A stretch of 18,707 nt of DNA from Thermoanaerobaculales bacterium (GTDB lineage: Bacteria; Acidobacteriota; Thermoanaerobaculia; Thermoanaerobaculales; Sulfomarinibacteraceae): NCBI GenBank assembly GCA_029932545.1, contig JAOZPW010000040.1:1-18707 (forward strand), in the 5' to 3' direction. Below the pieces are notes generated by a model. The model was not told the origin of the DNA. It was given only the letters and a program-made list of their open reading frames with translations, and ran no database searches. Below are positions 6,498-13,975 of this stretch, one piece after another (the first letter of the stretch is position 1; every line of letters starts with the position of its first letter). Made by a program: the position numbers and the translations under genes.

Positions 6498-7496
6498 ATG
6501 CACGATGGTTTTCGGACGACCGCACGAATTGCGGGTCTCGGTCGTTTTCTGCCTGAAAAAATTGTCACCAACCAGGATCTTGAAAAGATCGTGGACACCA
6601 GTGACGAGTGGATCACCACCCGCACGGGAATCAAGGAGCGGCGTGTTGTTGCCGAGGGTGAGGGTCTTCTCGATCTGGTCGTGAGGGCCGGGAAGGCAGC
6701 CATGGACGATGCCGGTGTCGAGCCGGAGGCTATTGATCTTCTAATCGTCGCCACGGCGACACCCGATCAACCGATTCCCGCGACTTCGGCGATCGCTCAG
6801 CCCCAACTGGGTGTCGTCAACGCCGCCTGTTTTGATCTCTCGGCTGCCTGTTCAGGTTTCACCTACTCCTTGAACGTCGCCCGCCAGTTCATTGCTACCG
6901 GAACGGCGCAGAACATCTTGGTCATCGGAGCGGAGTGTCTGACCCGATATACCGACTGGAGTGATCGCAAGACATGCGTTCTCTTTGGAGATGGGGCCGG
7001 GGCCGTCGTGCTCCAGCCGGCTGATGCGGGTGAGGGCATTCTCCACATTGACTGGCGGACCGACGGTACGTGGGCTGATTTTATATCGATGCCCGGGGGT
7101 GGCAGTCGCTTCCCGCCCCATAGCCGGGAGTCAATCGACCAGGGTCTTCCTTTCATCAAGATGCGGGGCAACGAGACTTTCAAGGTGGCCGTACGAGCTA
7201 TGACTGGACTCAGTCTGGACTTGTTGGAAAGAGCCGGCGTGCAACCGGCCGACCTCGACCTTTTTATTCCCCATCAGGCCAATCAGCGCATCATCCAGGC
7301 GGTCGGCAAACGAATGCGTCTCTCTGATAAGCAGGTTTATTCCAACGTCCACCAGTTCGGCAACACGTCTGCCGCCTCGATTCCGATGGCGATGGTGGGC
7401 GCCGTTGAAGAGGGACGTCTCAAGCGGGGTGATCTCCTCATGTTGACCGCCTTCGGTGGGGGCCTGACCTGGGGTTCGGCGTTGATCAGGTTCTAG
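6498..7496 (+). CDS. fabH: 3-oxoacyl-ACP synthase III (FabH)
   Basis: Starts fatty-acid chains by condensing an acyl-CoA primer with malonyl-ACP. The Cys-His-Asn triad is intact: C118 in LSAACSGF, H259 in IPHQANQRI and N289 in HQFGNTSAA. The length is 332 aa from the ATG at 6498. A TTG at 6489 overlapping the plsX stop is possible, but the Shine-Dalgarno AAGGGAG (6482-6488) would then have no spacing, so the ATG (9 bases away) is favoured. Genes plsX, fabH, fabD and fabG follow each other with gaps of 5-12 bp, so they form one operon. Confidence 0.97.
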   Translation: MHDGFRTTARIAGLGRFLPEKIVTNQDLEKIVDTSDEWITTRTGIKERRVVAEGEGLLDLVVRAGKAAMDDAGVEPEAIDLLIVATATPDQPIPATSAIAQPQLGVVNAACFDLSAACSGFTYSLNVARQFIATGTAQNILVIGAECLTRYTDWSDRKTCVLFGDGAGAVVLQPADAGEGILHIDWRTDGTWADFISMPGGGSRFPPHSRESIDQGLPFIKMRGNETFKVAVRAMTGLSLDLLERAGVQPADLDLFIPHQANQRIIQAVGKRMRLSDKQVYSNVHQFGNTSAASIPMAMVGAVEEGRLKRGDLLMLTAFGGGLTWGSALIRF

Positions 7497-7507
7497 AGGA
7501 GAGAACT

Positions 7508-8449
7508 ATGACCAAAATCGCAGCACTCTTTCCCGGCCAGGGCAGCCAGGCGGTCGGTATGGGGCAGGACGTGGCAGATCGTTGGCCTGTAGCCGCCGAA
7601 GTCTTCGAGGCGGTTGATCGCAGCCTGGACTTCCGCTTATCCTCCCTCTGCTGGGAAGGACCTGAGGATCAACTTCGCCTGACGGAGAATACCCAGCCTG
7701 CCCTGCTGGTGCATTCCGCTGCCGCGTGGGCAGTTCTGGCCGCGGGTGGTTTGAGAGTTGAGGCCGTGGCCGGTCATAGCCTTGGAGAGTACTCGGCGAT
7801 CCTTGCGGCCGGTGGGCTCGGCGTGGCTGAGGCCGCAAAAACAGTTCGGCAGCGAGGTCGATTGATGCAAGAGGCGGTTCCGGTAGGTCAGGGGGCGATG
7901 GCGGCGATCCTGGGACTGGACGATGAGATCGTGGTGGAGATCTGTGCGGCGGAAACAGCGTCCGGCCGGGAGGTCGTCGTTGCGGCTAACTTCAATTCTC
8001 CGGGCCAGATCGTCATTGCAGGGACTTCAGGAGCCGTCGAACGAGCCTCGGCAGAGTGCAAAGAACGAGGCGCGCGCCGTACGGTGCTTCTCCCCGTCAG
8101 TGCCCCTTTCCACTCACCGCTGATGGCGCCGGCCCGTGAAGGGCTGACACCGACGCTGAAGGCCTTGAATTTCGAGACGCTCAATGTGCCGCTGTATCGC
8201 AACATCGATGCAGAGCCGGTCCAAGACACCTCGGCGGTTCGGGAGGGCCTGATCCGACAGGTCGATTCGCCGGTCCTATGGTCCGAGATTGTCCGACGTC
8301 TGATCGCAGACGGGGTTGACACCTTTGTTGAGATCGGTACGGGGCAGGTGCTCAGCGGCCTGGTGAGGCGAATCGATCGAACGATGAAAACCTATGCCGC
8401 TGGGACCGCTGAGGGTATTGATACAGTACTGGCCGAGTTGGTCGGTTGA
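7508..8449 (+). CDS. fabD: Malonyl-CoA:ACP transacylase (FabD)
   Basis: Loads malonyl groups from CoA onto acyl carrier protein to feed chain elongation. Visible motifs are FPGQGSQAVGMG near the N-terminus, the nucleophile S91 in GHSLGEYSA, the partner H203 in PVSAPFHSPLM, and Q11 of the oxyanion hole. The length of 313 aa is typical. The start ATG follows AGAGGAGAG. The 3' end is followed at once by the GAGGAGG ribosome site of fabG, so the two are translated closely together. Confidence 0.97.
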   Translation: MTKIAALFPGQGSQAVGMGQDVADRWPVAAEVFEAVDRSLDFRLSSLCWEGPEDQLRLTENTQPALLVHSAAAWAVLAAGGLRVEAVAGHSLGEYSAILAAGGLGVAEAAKTVRQRGRLMQEAVPVGQGAMAAILGLDDEIVVEICAAETASGREVVVAANFNSPGQIVIAGTSGAVERASAECKERGARRTVLLPVSAPFHSPLMAPAREGLTPTLKALNFETLNVPLYRNIDAEPVQDTSAVREGLIRQVDSPVLWSEIVRRLIADGVDTFVEIGTGQVLSGLVRRIDRTMKTYAAGTAEGIDTVLAELVG

Positions 8450-8460
8450 GGAGGAACGAG

Positions 8461-9198
8461 ATGGGGCAGTTTTTGGAACAAATAGCGCTGGTAACTGGTG
8501 CAAGCAGAGGCATCGGCAGGGCTATAGCTGAAAAACTTGCGGCAGGTGGAGCGACCATCATCTGTGCCGACGTGATGGACTGTGACGAAACGGTCGAGCA
8601 GATTACCGCCGCCGGTGGAAAGGCTGAGGGCCTTGTCCTGAACGTGACCGATAGTGAGGCGGCAGAAACGGCGGTTCAGGGCATCGCCGAGAGGCACGGC
8701 CGGATCGACATTCTCATCAACAACGCGGGCATTACTCGAGACCGGCTTTTGATTCGGATGACGGTGGATGACTGGCGCCGGGTCTTGGAGATTAATCTCG
8801 ACGGTGTATTCAACGTCACCCAACCGGTGGCCAAGGTGATGATGCGCAAACGCTCGGGCCGGGTCATCAACATCGCTTCGGTCGTGGGGTTGATGGGAAA
8901 TGCCGGCCAGAGCAACTACTCTGCTTCCAAGGCTGGTTTGATCGGCATGACCAAGAGTCTCGCTCGGGAAATGGGGCCCCGGGGGGTGACCGTCAACGCG
9001 ATCGCACCGGGTTTCATCACCACACCGATGACTGACAAGCTCAACGATGATCAACGGGATGCTTTGCTGAAGAATATTGCCGTTCAGCGACTCGGTGAAC
9101 CCTCAGACATTGCCGAAGCGGTGGCCTTTTTGGCGGGACCAGGCGCCTCCTATATCACCGGAATCGTGCTGAACGTCTCCGGTGGATTGTACATGTAG
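8461..9198 (+). CDS. fabG: 3-oxoacyl-ACP reductase (FabG)
   Basis: NADPH-dependent reduction of 3-oxoacyl-ACP in fatty-acid elongation; a short-chain dehydrogenase/reductase. The cofactor motif GASRGIG is at 13-19, NNAG at 87-90, and the catalytic residues are N112, S140, Y153 and K157 (YSASK). The length is 245 aa. ATG at 8461 is chosen because GAGGAGG (8448-8454) is well spaced from it; a TTG at 8446 overlaps the fabD stop. The TAG stop (9196-9198) overlaps the first unit of a heptamer array. The usual next genes acpP and fabF are absent. Confidence 0.96.
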   Translation: MGQFLEQIALVTGASRGIGRAIAEKLAAGGATIICADVMDCDETVEQITAAGGKAEGLVLNVTDSEAAETAVQGIAERHGRIDILINNAGITRDRLLIRMTVDDWRRVLEINLDGVFNVTQPVAKVMMRKRSGRVINIASVVGLMGNAGQSNYSASKAGLIGMTKSLAREMGPRGVTVNAIAPGFITTPMTDKLNDDQRDALLKNIAVQRLGEPSDIAEAVAFLAGPGASYITGIVLNVSGGLYM

Positions 9199-9224
9199 CT
9201 ATCAGCTATCAGCTATCAGCTATC
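9197..9224. repeat. Heptamer array, AGCTATC x4, at the fabG stop codon
   Basis: Four identical AGCTATC units followed by a partial AGCT. The first unit begins inside the fabG stop codon TAG. The same unit is found at 15478-15505. Read on the minus strand, TGA and TAG occur in every unit and so fall in all three frames. Confidence 0.9.
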
Positions 9225-9315
9225 AGCTCATCACAAGGCGCCAGGGGATTTCGCGCCGCAGTAGGTCACCGATGAGAAGGTCGGGGTAGACTAACGTCAT
9301 GAGGATTCGAATGTC

Positions 9316-9774
9316 ATGACACCGCTGGACTGGGTTCTGGTCGTTCTTTGGGGTGGTGTCGCCTTGAGTGGATTCTGGAAAGGCGCAGTTCGCTTGGTCT
9401 TCGGCATCGGCGGACTGGTGGTTGGAATCTGGTTGGCCATCGCCGTCGGACAGGATCTTGGTGTCGCGCTGGCAGGGCATATTTCGCCATCGTGGATCGC
9501 GGCCGCCCTGGGACGTGTCATTCCGGTCCTTTCGGCCCTGCTGTTGTTCGGACTGGCGGGCTGGGGCATTGATCGCACGCTCAAAGCGATGCGCCTGGGT
9601 TGGCTCAATCGATTGCTGGGAGCGGGGCTTGCGGCCGCTGTCGGCGCAGTTCTCCTGGGAGTGCTCCTGGTCTTGAGCCTGGGCATTTCCCCGGAATGGG
9701 CGGAGTTGTGCCGGGAGTCCTTGTTGTTCCCCTACCTCGTTGAGCTGTCACAGTTGGTCTTCGGAACCCAATGA
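9316..9774 (+). CDS. CvpA-like integral membrane protein
   Basis: A 152-aa protein with about four membrane helices. The N-terminal pattern DWVLVVLWGGVALSGFWKG, a second helix rich in Gly/Val and the conserved-looking GWGIDRTLKAMRLGWLNRLLGAG before the last helix match the CvpA (colicin V production) family. That family has poorly defined roles in envelope and membrane homeostasis. GAGGA at 9301-9305 is ten bases before the ATG. The gene lies 117 bp after fabG, beyond the heptamer array, so it may or may not belong to the fab transcript. The family call is fair; no function is claimed. Confidence 0.72.
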   Translation: MTPLDWVLVVLWGGVALSGFWKGAVRLVFGIGGLVVGIWLAIAVGQDLGVALAGHISPSWIAAALGRVIPVLSALLLFGLAGWGIDRTLKAMRLGWLNRLLGAGLAAAVGAVLLGVLLVLSLGISPEWAELCRESLLFPYLVELSQLVFGTQ

Positions 9775-9833
9775 CAGCCGATTTTGTGTGTGCTTCTACA
9801 TTCTGCGAAGCTGATACTCGCCCACTGTGGGGC

Positions 9834-9863
9834 TTGACAAATGAAGCAACGCCCTGTTATTGA
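9834..9863 (+). promoter_or_regulatory. Possible sigma-70 promoter of the lysC leader
   Basis: A perfect -35 box TTGACA (9834-9839) is followed after 18 bp by TATTGA (9858-9863), a weak -10 (3 of 6). A transcript would begin near 9870 and run into the structured region and terminator that follow. Confidence 0.4.
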
Positions 9864-9869
9864 TGCATC

Positions 9870-10018
9870 CGTCATGAGAACTGATCGTCGTTTCCCCGAA
9901 GTTATGGCTATGTGCAGCCCGCACATGTGGGGAAGGAGCGGCACGGTCTCAATTCGATAATTGGAAGAAACAAGACCCACGCTCTCAACCCGCAACGGAC
10001 AACCGTTGCGGTTTTTTT
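9870..10018 (+). ncRNA. Candidate structured leader RNA or small RNA ending in a terminator
   Basis: A long imperfect hairpin joins TGAGA (from 9874) to TCTCA (to 9951). It includes TTCCCC/GGGGAA (9892-9897/9929-9934) and a perfect ATGTGC-AGCCC-GCACAT hairpin (9910-9926). A small CAATT/AATTG hairpin comes next, then the strong terminator at 9990-10018. With the promoter at 9834 this makes a unit of about 150 nt, which could be a transcription attenuator for lysC-asd or an independent RNA. It does not show the SAM-I, lysine riboswitch or T-box consensus that I know. It fills most of the 375-bp gap after the CvpA-like gene. Confidence 0.4.
9990..10018 (+). terminator. Strong intrinsic terminator in the lysC leader
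   Basis: A perfect 9-bp stem CCGCAACGG / CCGTTGCGG with loop ACAA, followed directly by seven Ts. It lies 250 bp before lysC and is the only textbook intrinsic terminator found in the window. Confidence 0.92.
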
Positions 10019-10024
10019 GTTGGG

Positions 10025-10128
10025 GCCGCGGGTTGGACTGGGAGGTCCAATCATGATCATGCGAATGCGAATGCAAAACCTGAGATTCCAGGCCGGAAAT
10101 CCACAGACCCAAAACTACGCCCCGCGGC
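10025..10128 (+). promoter_or_regulatory. Possible three-way-junction structure ahead of lysC
   Basis: GCCGCGGG (10025-10032) is exactly complementary to CCCGCGGC (10121-10128). Between them are TTGGAC-TGGGAG-GTCCAA (10033-10050) and CCTG-AGATTC-CAGG (10079-10092). The loop of the first hairpin holds most of the GGGAGG ribosome site of the short ORF at 10053. This may be a translation-control element. It matches no riboswitch class I can name. Confidence 0.4.
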
Positions 10129-10181
10129 GATTGAAATACGGAGATTCGTATGACCAACAACCACCACCCCTACCGCTTTAA
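10053..10181 (+). CDS. Met-rich leader peptide candidate
   Basis: A 42-codon ORF starting MIMRMRMQNLRFQ, with four Met codons in the first seven. GGGAGG (10040-10045) lies seven bases before the ATG, a better ribosome site than many genes here have. It ends at 10181, overlapping the start of the metY-like fragment in another frame. Met codons early in a leader upstream of aspartate-family genes (precursors of Met, Thr and Lys) suggest a peptide that senses methionine supply. The repeated ATGCGA motif could also be chance. The peptide has no recognised homologue. Confidence 0.35.
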   Translation: MIMRMRMQNLRFQAGNPQTQNYAPRRLKYGDSYDQQPPPLPL

Positions 10182-10269
10182 AACACTTCAGGTCCACGCC
10201 GGACAGGTGTCGGCTCCGGGCACCAACGCCCGTGCTGGCCAGGCGCCGGTTGGTGTGCTGAGGACTTGA
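10150..10269 (+). pseudogene. N-terminal remnant of a MetY-type O-acetylhomoserine sulfhydrylase
   Basis: A 39-codon ORF with its own GGAG (10140-10143) and ATG. The segment YRFKTLQVHAGQ...APGTNARA resembles the start of O-acetylhomoserine aminocarboxypropyltransferase (MetY/Cys-Met PLP enzymes), which run on for about 430 aa. Here the match stops after about 29 residues; a short unrelated tail (GQAPVGVLRT) leads to TGA. The stop is one base before the lysC ATG (TGA-G-ATG), so the fragment may still be translated and coupled to lysC. Most likely an internal deletion removed the rest of metY and joined its front end to lysC. Confidence 0.5.
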
Positions 10270-10270
10270 G

Positions 10271-11743
10271 ATGCGAGTGCTTAAATTTGGTGGCACATCG
10301 GTGGCCTCGGCAGAGAGCATCAAGGAAGTCGTGGTGATTGTGGCTCGGGCGGTCGAGGAGGACCGGGCTGTGGTCGTAGTCTCTGCACTGGCGGGAGTGA
10401 CCAATCGATTGGTGGTATTGGTTGATCGCGTGCTTGCAGGCGATACCAAATGGCACCCTGGTCTGGAAGATATCCGAAGCCGGCACAAACAAGAGTTGGC
10501 CCTGATCGGGAATGGAAACCACCCCGAGGTGTCACGGGTTATCGACACCCGCGTCAACGAGATTGACCGCTTGCTCACCGGTATCAGCCTCATCGGTGAA
10601 TGTCCCCAGGTAACAGGAGACCGGATCCTTGCTGCCGGCGAGCGTCTGTCGGCGCCTCTGGTGGCCGCGGCCTTCGAAGCGTACGGGGTGCGGGCTGAGG
10701 TTGTTGACGGGTCGGAGTTGATCGAGGCCGATCGTGGGCCAGATGGTGCGGAAGTTCGTGTCGAGGCGACCGCAGGTCGCACAATCGGGCGACTGTCGGC
10801 GTTGGACCGCGATATCGTGCCGGTCATCACTGGTTTTGTGGCGGCAGATCCCGCCGGGCACACCATCACCCTGGGGCGAGGAGGATCGGACCTCAGTGCG
10901 GCGGTGCTCGGCGCGGCCCTGAATTGCGACTGTGTCGAAATCTGGACGGACGTCAACGGTGTCATGAGTGCACCTCCCCGAGTGGTTCGCGAAGCGAGGA
11001 CCCTGCCGATTCTCTCTGCAGCCGAGGCGGCACAAATGGCGTATTTCGGCGCCAAGGTTCTCCATCCCACCTGTCTGGCGGCCCTTGCGGGTCGTGACAT
11101 TCCCGTGTTGATCCGTAACACCTATCAGCCCGCAGGGGACTTCACCGTCGTCCGGCAGAATGCCGGAAAGCAGGTAGGAGTTCGGGCCGTCACAGCGGTG
11201 GAGGATGTAGCGGTCTTCGAACTCAACCGGCCCCCCGGCGCTGACAAGGAATGGGGGCAACGGCTCGATCGGGTCCTGGCCGAGGTGCAAAACCAACTGC
11301 TGGTGGTCAGCCGTACCTCGGCTGAAGGAGATTGGACGTTCGTGGTGCCTGCCCTGGCGGGCGATAGGGTTGCGGACCGGCTGGCCACTCAGCGTGTAGA
11401 CGGGGCCATGGTACGTAGACGAAGCTCGTTGTTGGCGCTTGTCGGCTCTTCGGTATTGGCGCAACCCTGGATTGTTGGTCGGGCCCTTGAGGCTCTGGGA
11501 AAGCAACGGATCACGGTATATGGGCTCTTTGCGGGCTCAACCCCATGCGCGATCAGCCTACTGGTCAGTCCTGAGGAACTCGGGGCCGCACTGGAAATCG
11601 TACACGAGTCACTGATGCTCGGCAGCTGGGCAAATGCAGAGCCTATTCGACAGGAGGTGGAGAATGGAAAAGAAAAAATTGAGCGTGTGTATTCTGGGGG
11701 CTACCGGCAGTGTCGGTCAGAAGCTCATTCGCCTGCTGCATGA
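10271..11743 (+). CDS. lysC: Aspartate kinase
   Basis: Phosphorylates aspartate, the first step to lysine, threonine, methionine and diaminopimelate. The N-terminal KFGGTSVAS (5-13) is the family signature, and GRGGSD (near residue 202) marks the kinase core. C-terminal residues of about 305-460 form the ACT regulatory region, including VRAVTAVEDVAVFEL, where amino-acid feedback would act. Length is 490 aa. GAGGA (10260-10264) lies six bases before the ATG. The last 27 codons overlap asd by 80 bp in another frame; the tail beyond about residue 455 has no family character. The ACT class suggests feedback control, but the effector cannot be read from sequence. Confidence 0.95.
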   Translation: MRVLKFGGTSVASAESIKEVVVIVARAVEEDRAVVVVSALAGVTNRLVVLVDRVLAGDTKWHPGLEDIRSRHKQELALIGNGNHPEVSRVIDTRVNEIDRLLTGISLIGECPQVTGDRILAAGERLSAPLVAAAFEAYGVRAEVVDGSELIEADRGPDGAEVRVEATAGRTIGRLSALDRDIVPVITGFVAADPAGHTITLGRGGSDLSAAVLGAALNCDCVEIWTDVNGVMSAPPRVVREARTLPILSAAEAAQMAYFGAKVLHPTCLAALAGRDIPVLIRNTYQPAGDFTVVRQNAGKQVGVRAVTAVEDVAVFELNRPPGADKEWGQRLDRVLAEVQNQLLVVSRTSAEGDWTFVVPALAGDRVADRLATQRVDGAMVRRRSSLLALVGSSVLAQPWIVGRALEALGKQRITVYGLFAGSTPCAISLLVSPEELGAALEIVHESLMLGSWANAEPIRQEVENGKEKIERVYSGGYRQCRSEAHSPAA

Positions 11744-12707
11744 CCACCCGTGGTTCGAGATCCAGACTCTGGCTGCATCGGACCGCTCAGCCGGCAGGAC
11801 CTATGCTGAAGCTGTTCACTGGTTGGAGCCAACTCCACTGCCACCGTCGGTGTCTGGGATCAAGGTCGTCTCCGTGGACTCGGTTCAGGAGTGTGACCTC
11901 GTTTTCTCCGCCCTCGACAGCAATACTGCGAGGCGTGTGGAACCTTTGCTGGTTGCAGCCGGCAATAGTGTGGTATCCAATGCCTCGGCGCAGCGCATGG
12001 ATCCGGCAGTGCCGCTGGTGGTGCCCGAGGTTAATCCTGATCATCTCGAGCTCATTCGCGGCAGAAACGGCGGATGTATCGTAACCAACCCCAACTGTGC
12101 CACCGTGGGGTTGGTACTCGCCCTGAAACCCCTGGTGGATCGTTTTGGGGTCGAGGCAGTCGATGTGACCACGCTTCAGGCAGTGTCGGGGGCCGGCTAC
12201 CCTGGGGTGCCCGCAATGGACATCCTCTCAAATGTGATCCCGTATATCGATGGCGAGGCCGACAAGCTGGGGGAAGAGCCGGGCAAGATTTTCGGACGTA
12301 TTCGGGATCTGACCATCGAGCCCCTGCCGATGACGGTCAGTGCGCAGGTGACCCGGGTTCCGGTGGTCGACGGACACCTGCTCAGCATCTCGGTGAAGCT
12401 CGGCCGATCGGCAACAGCTGAGGAGGCACTCGTAACCTTCGAGGAATTCAAAAGCCCTCTGGAGGGTCTTGATTTACCATCCGCGCCGGAACGTCCGGTG
12501 GTCATGTTGGCTGGCGAAGCCGATCCGCAGCCGCGCCTGCACTCGGGCCTCGCTGGCGGTATGGCCGTCAGTATCGCCCAGGTCCGGGCCTGTCCAGTGC
12601 TTGACCTGCGTTTCGTGGCGCTGGTGCACAATACACTGCGTGGTGCTGCCGGGGCCGCTGTACTCAACGCCGAACTGATGGTTGCAAAGGGTTTGGTTAA
12701 CCGATAG
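11664..12707 (+). CDS. asd: Aspartate-semialdehyde dehydrogenase, archaeal/fungal type
   Basis: Reduces aspartyl phosphate to the semialdehyde, the step after LysC. The NADP-binding motif GATGSVG is at 12-18, and the catalytic C145 lies in TNPNCATVGL. QAVSGAGYPGV and the R231-H238 segment RVPVVDGH are the substrate and base region. These motif forms match the archaeal/fungal branch rather than the common bacterial (E. coli Asd) branch. The start ATG at 11664 has AGGAGGTGG upstream; an alternative at 11634 adds ten residues. Length is 347 aa. The 3' end overlaps the convergent mqnE by 11 bp, and no terminator separates the two. Confidence 0.93.
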   Translation: MEKKKLSVCILGATGSVGQKLIRLLHDHPWFEIQTLAASDRSAGRTYAEAVHWLEPTPLPPSVSGIKVVSVDSVQECDLVFSALDSNTARRVEPLLVAAGNSVVSNASAQRMDPAVPLVVPEVNPDHLELIRGRNGGCIVTNPNCATVGLVLALKPLVDRFGVEAVDVTTLQAVSGAGYPGVPAMDILSNVIPYIDGEADKLGEEPGKIFGRIRDLTIEPLPMTVSAQVTRVPVVDGHLLSISVKLGRSATAEEALVTFEEFKSPLEGLDLPSAPERPVVMLAGEADPQPRLHSGLAGGMAVSIAQVRACPVLDLRFVALVHNTLRGAAGAAVLNAELMVAKGLVNR

Positions 12708-13899
12708 CTCGGTAAAGAGTATCCCTCAGGACCGGTGTTCGGCCGGCTTCCCGGATCAGGTTTTCCAGTCTTTCCCTGGCGAGGCCGGCGCCGGCGGCGC
12801 CTCCGGCGGCCTTGGTAATGCGCTCATCGACAATGGTGCCGTCCAGATCGTCGGCGCCGAACGCCAGGGCGACCTGGGCGATCTTCTCCCCCAGCATGAT
12901 CCAATAGGCCTTGATATGAGGGATGTTGTCGAGAATCAGGCGTGATGCGGCGATGGTCTGGAGGTCGAGGCGGCCCCCGGTCGGCGGCAAGTGGTCCAGG
13001 CGTGTGTTCTCCGGGTGGAAAGCCAGCGGGATGAAACACTGAAAACCGTCGGTTTCGTCCTGGAGTTCTCTGAGAGCCAGCAGGTGGTCGACCCGGTGGT
13101 GAACCTCTTCCACGTGGCCATAGAGCATCGTGCAGTTGGACTTGATCCCACGGGCGTGGACTTCACGTGTGACCTCGAGCCACCGTGTTCCGTCGGTCTT
13201 GTGATCGCAGATCTGGTTTCGAACCTCGGCATCGAAGATCTCGGCGCCGCCTCCCGGACAGGAATCCAACCCGGCGGCGGACAGGCGGTCGATGACCTCC
13301 CCGAGTTCGATCCTCGAGACCGATGCCAGGAAGTCCAATTCCACCATGGTCAGGGCCTTGAGATGGATCCACGGGAAACGCTGTTTGAGTGTGCGAAGGA
13401 GGTCTTCGTAGTATTCGACGCCGAGTTTTGGATGGAGGCCACCGACGATGTGAAGTTCCGAAACGGTTTCGTCGACATCGCGCGCCGCGGTTTCTACGGC
13501 TTCATCGACCGACCATGTCCAGCCCTGGTCCCGGTCTCCCCACGGTACGTAGAAGGCGCACAGGGCGCAGGAGGCCGCACAGACATTGGTGGGATTGAGG
13601 TGGCGGTTGATGTTGAAAAAGGTCTTGTCCCCATGCAGGGCCTCACGGCGGAGATTGGCCAGCCGTCCGACGCCGAGCAGGTCGGTACTGGTGGCAACGA
13701 CCAGAGCCTCATCGCGATCGAGCCGTTCGCCGGCCAGGACTTTCTCGGCAATAGGGTTCAGCTGAGGGTCAGTGAGCCTCAGGGTCTCGAGCCCGCACGT
13801 CTCACCAGTGTCCGGCTGCAAGGCGCGAAACACAACATTCTTCGGTGCTTTCTCGATTTGCTCGCTCGACGTACCGCAAGTATGCCTTCGCTCACTCAT
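12697..13899 (-). CDS. mqnE: Aminofutalosine synthase (radical SAM)
   Basis: Radical SAM enzyme of the futalosine route to menaquinone, joining the chorismate-derived enolpyruvyl benzoate to S-adenosylmethionine-derived groups to give aminofutalosine. The iron-sulfur motif C107-x3-C111-x2-C114 is in NPTNVCAASCALCAFY. MqnE-type blocks follow: ELHIVGGLHP, LDSCPGGGAEIFD, SNCTMLYGHVEE, FIPLAFHP and HIKAYWIMLGEKIAQ. Length is 400 aa; the first 40 residues are weakly conserved and there is no good ribosome site, so the real start may be later. No other mqn gene is in the window. It follows rho on the same strand with a 76-bp gap. MqnC is the main alternative, but the CofH/MqnE blocks fit better. 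Confidence 0.9.
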   Translation of the reverse strand: MSERRHTCGTSSEQIEKAPKNVVFRALQPDTGETCGLETLRLTDPQLNPIAEKVLAGERLDRDEALVVATSTDLLGVGRLANLRREALHGDKTFFNINRHLNPTNVCAASCALCAFYVPWGDRDQGWTWSVDEAVETAARDVDETVSELHIVGGLHPKLGVEYYEDLLRTLKQRFPWIHLKALTMVELDFLASVSRIELGEVIDRLSAAGLDSCPGGGAEIFDAEVRNQICDHKTDGTRWLEVTREVHARGIKSNCTMLYGHVEEVHHRVDHLLALRELQDETDGFQCFIPLAFHPENTRLDHLPPTGGRLDLQTIAASRLILDNIPHIKAYWIMLGEKIAQVALAFGADDLDGTIVDERITKAAGGAAGAGLARERLENLIREAGRTPVLRDTLYRAIG

Positions 13900-13975
13900 C
13901 TTGCGAGATCACCGAATCTCATTGCGTTTTGCGCCTTTCGCTTCGAATACTGATGAGAAGTGCGGGCTGGCACCG

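Noticed and set aside
9223..9300. Short minus-strand reading MTLVYPDLLIGDLLRREIPW ending at the heptamer array
   Set aside because: Plausible composition, but only 25 codons with no ribosome site or recognised match; stops are unavoidable in the array, so the ending has no weight.
9870..10018. SAM-I, lysine riboswitch or T-box upstream of lysC
   Set aside because: None of the conserved core sequences I know for these classes could be found, though hairpins and a terminator are present; 6S RNA was also considered but not supported.
10057..11506. Two long minus-strand ORFs (354 and 324 aa) opposite lysC
   Set aside because: They are antisense to a clear aspartate kinase, rich in Arg, Ser, Thr and Pro as expected of GC-rich shadow frames, and show no family motif.
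12991..13953. Plus-strand ORF of 320 aa opposite mqnE
   Set aside because: The minus strand carries the intact radical SAM motif and MqnE blocks; the plus reading shows no recognised domain.
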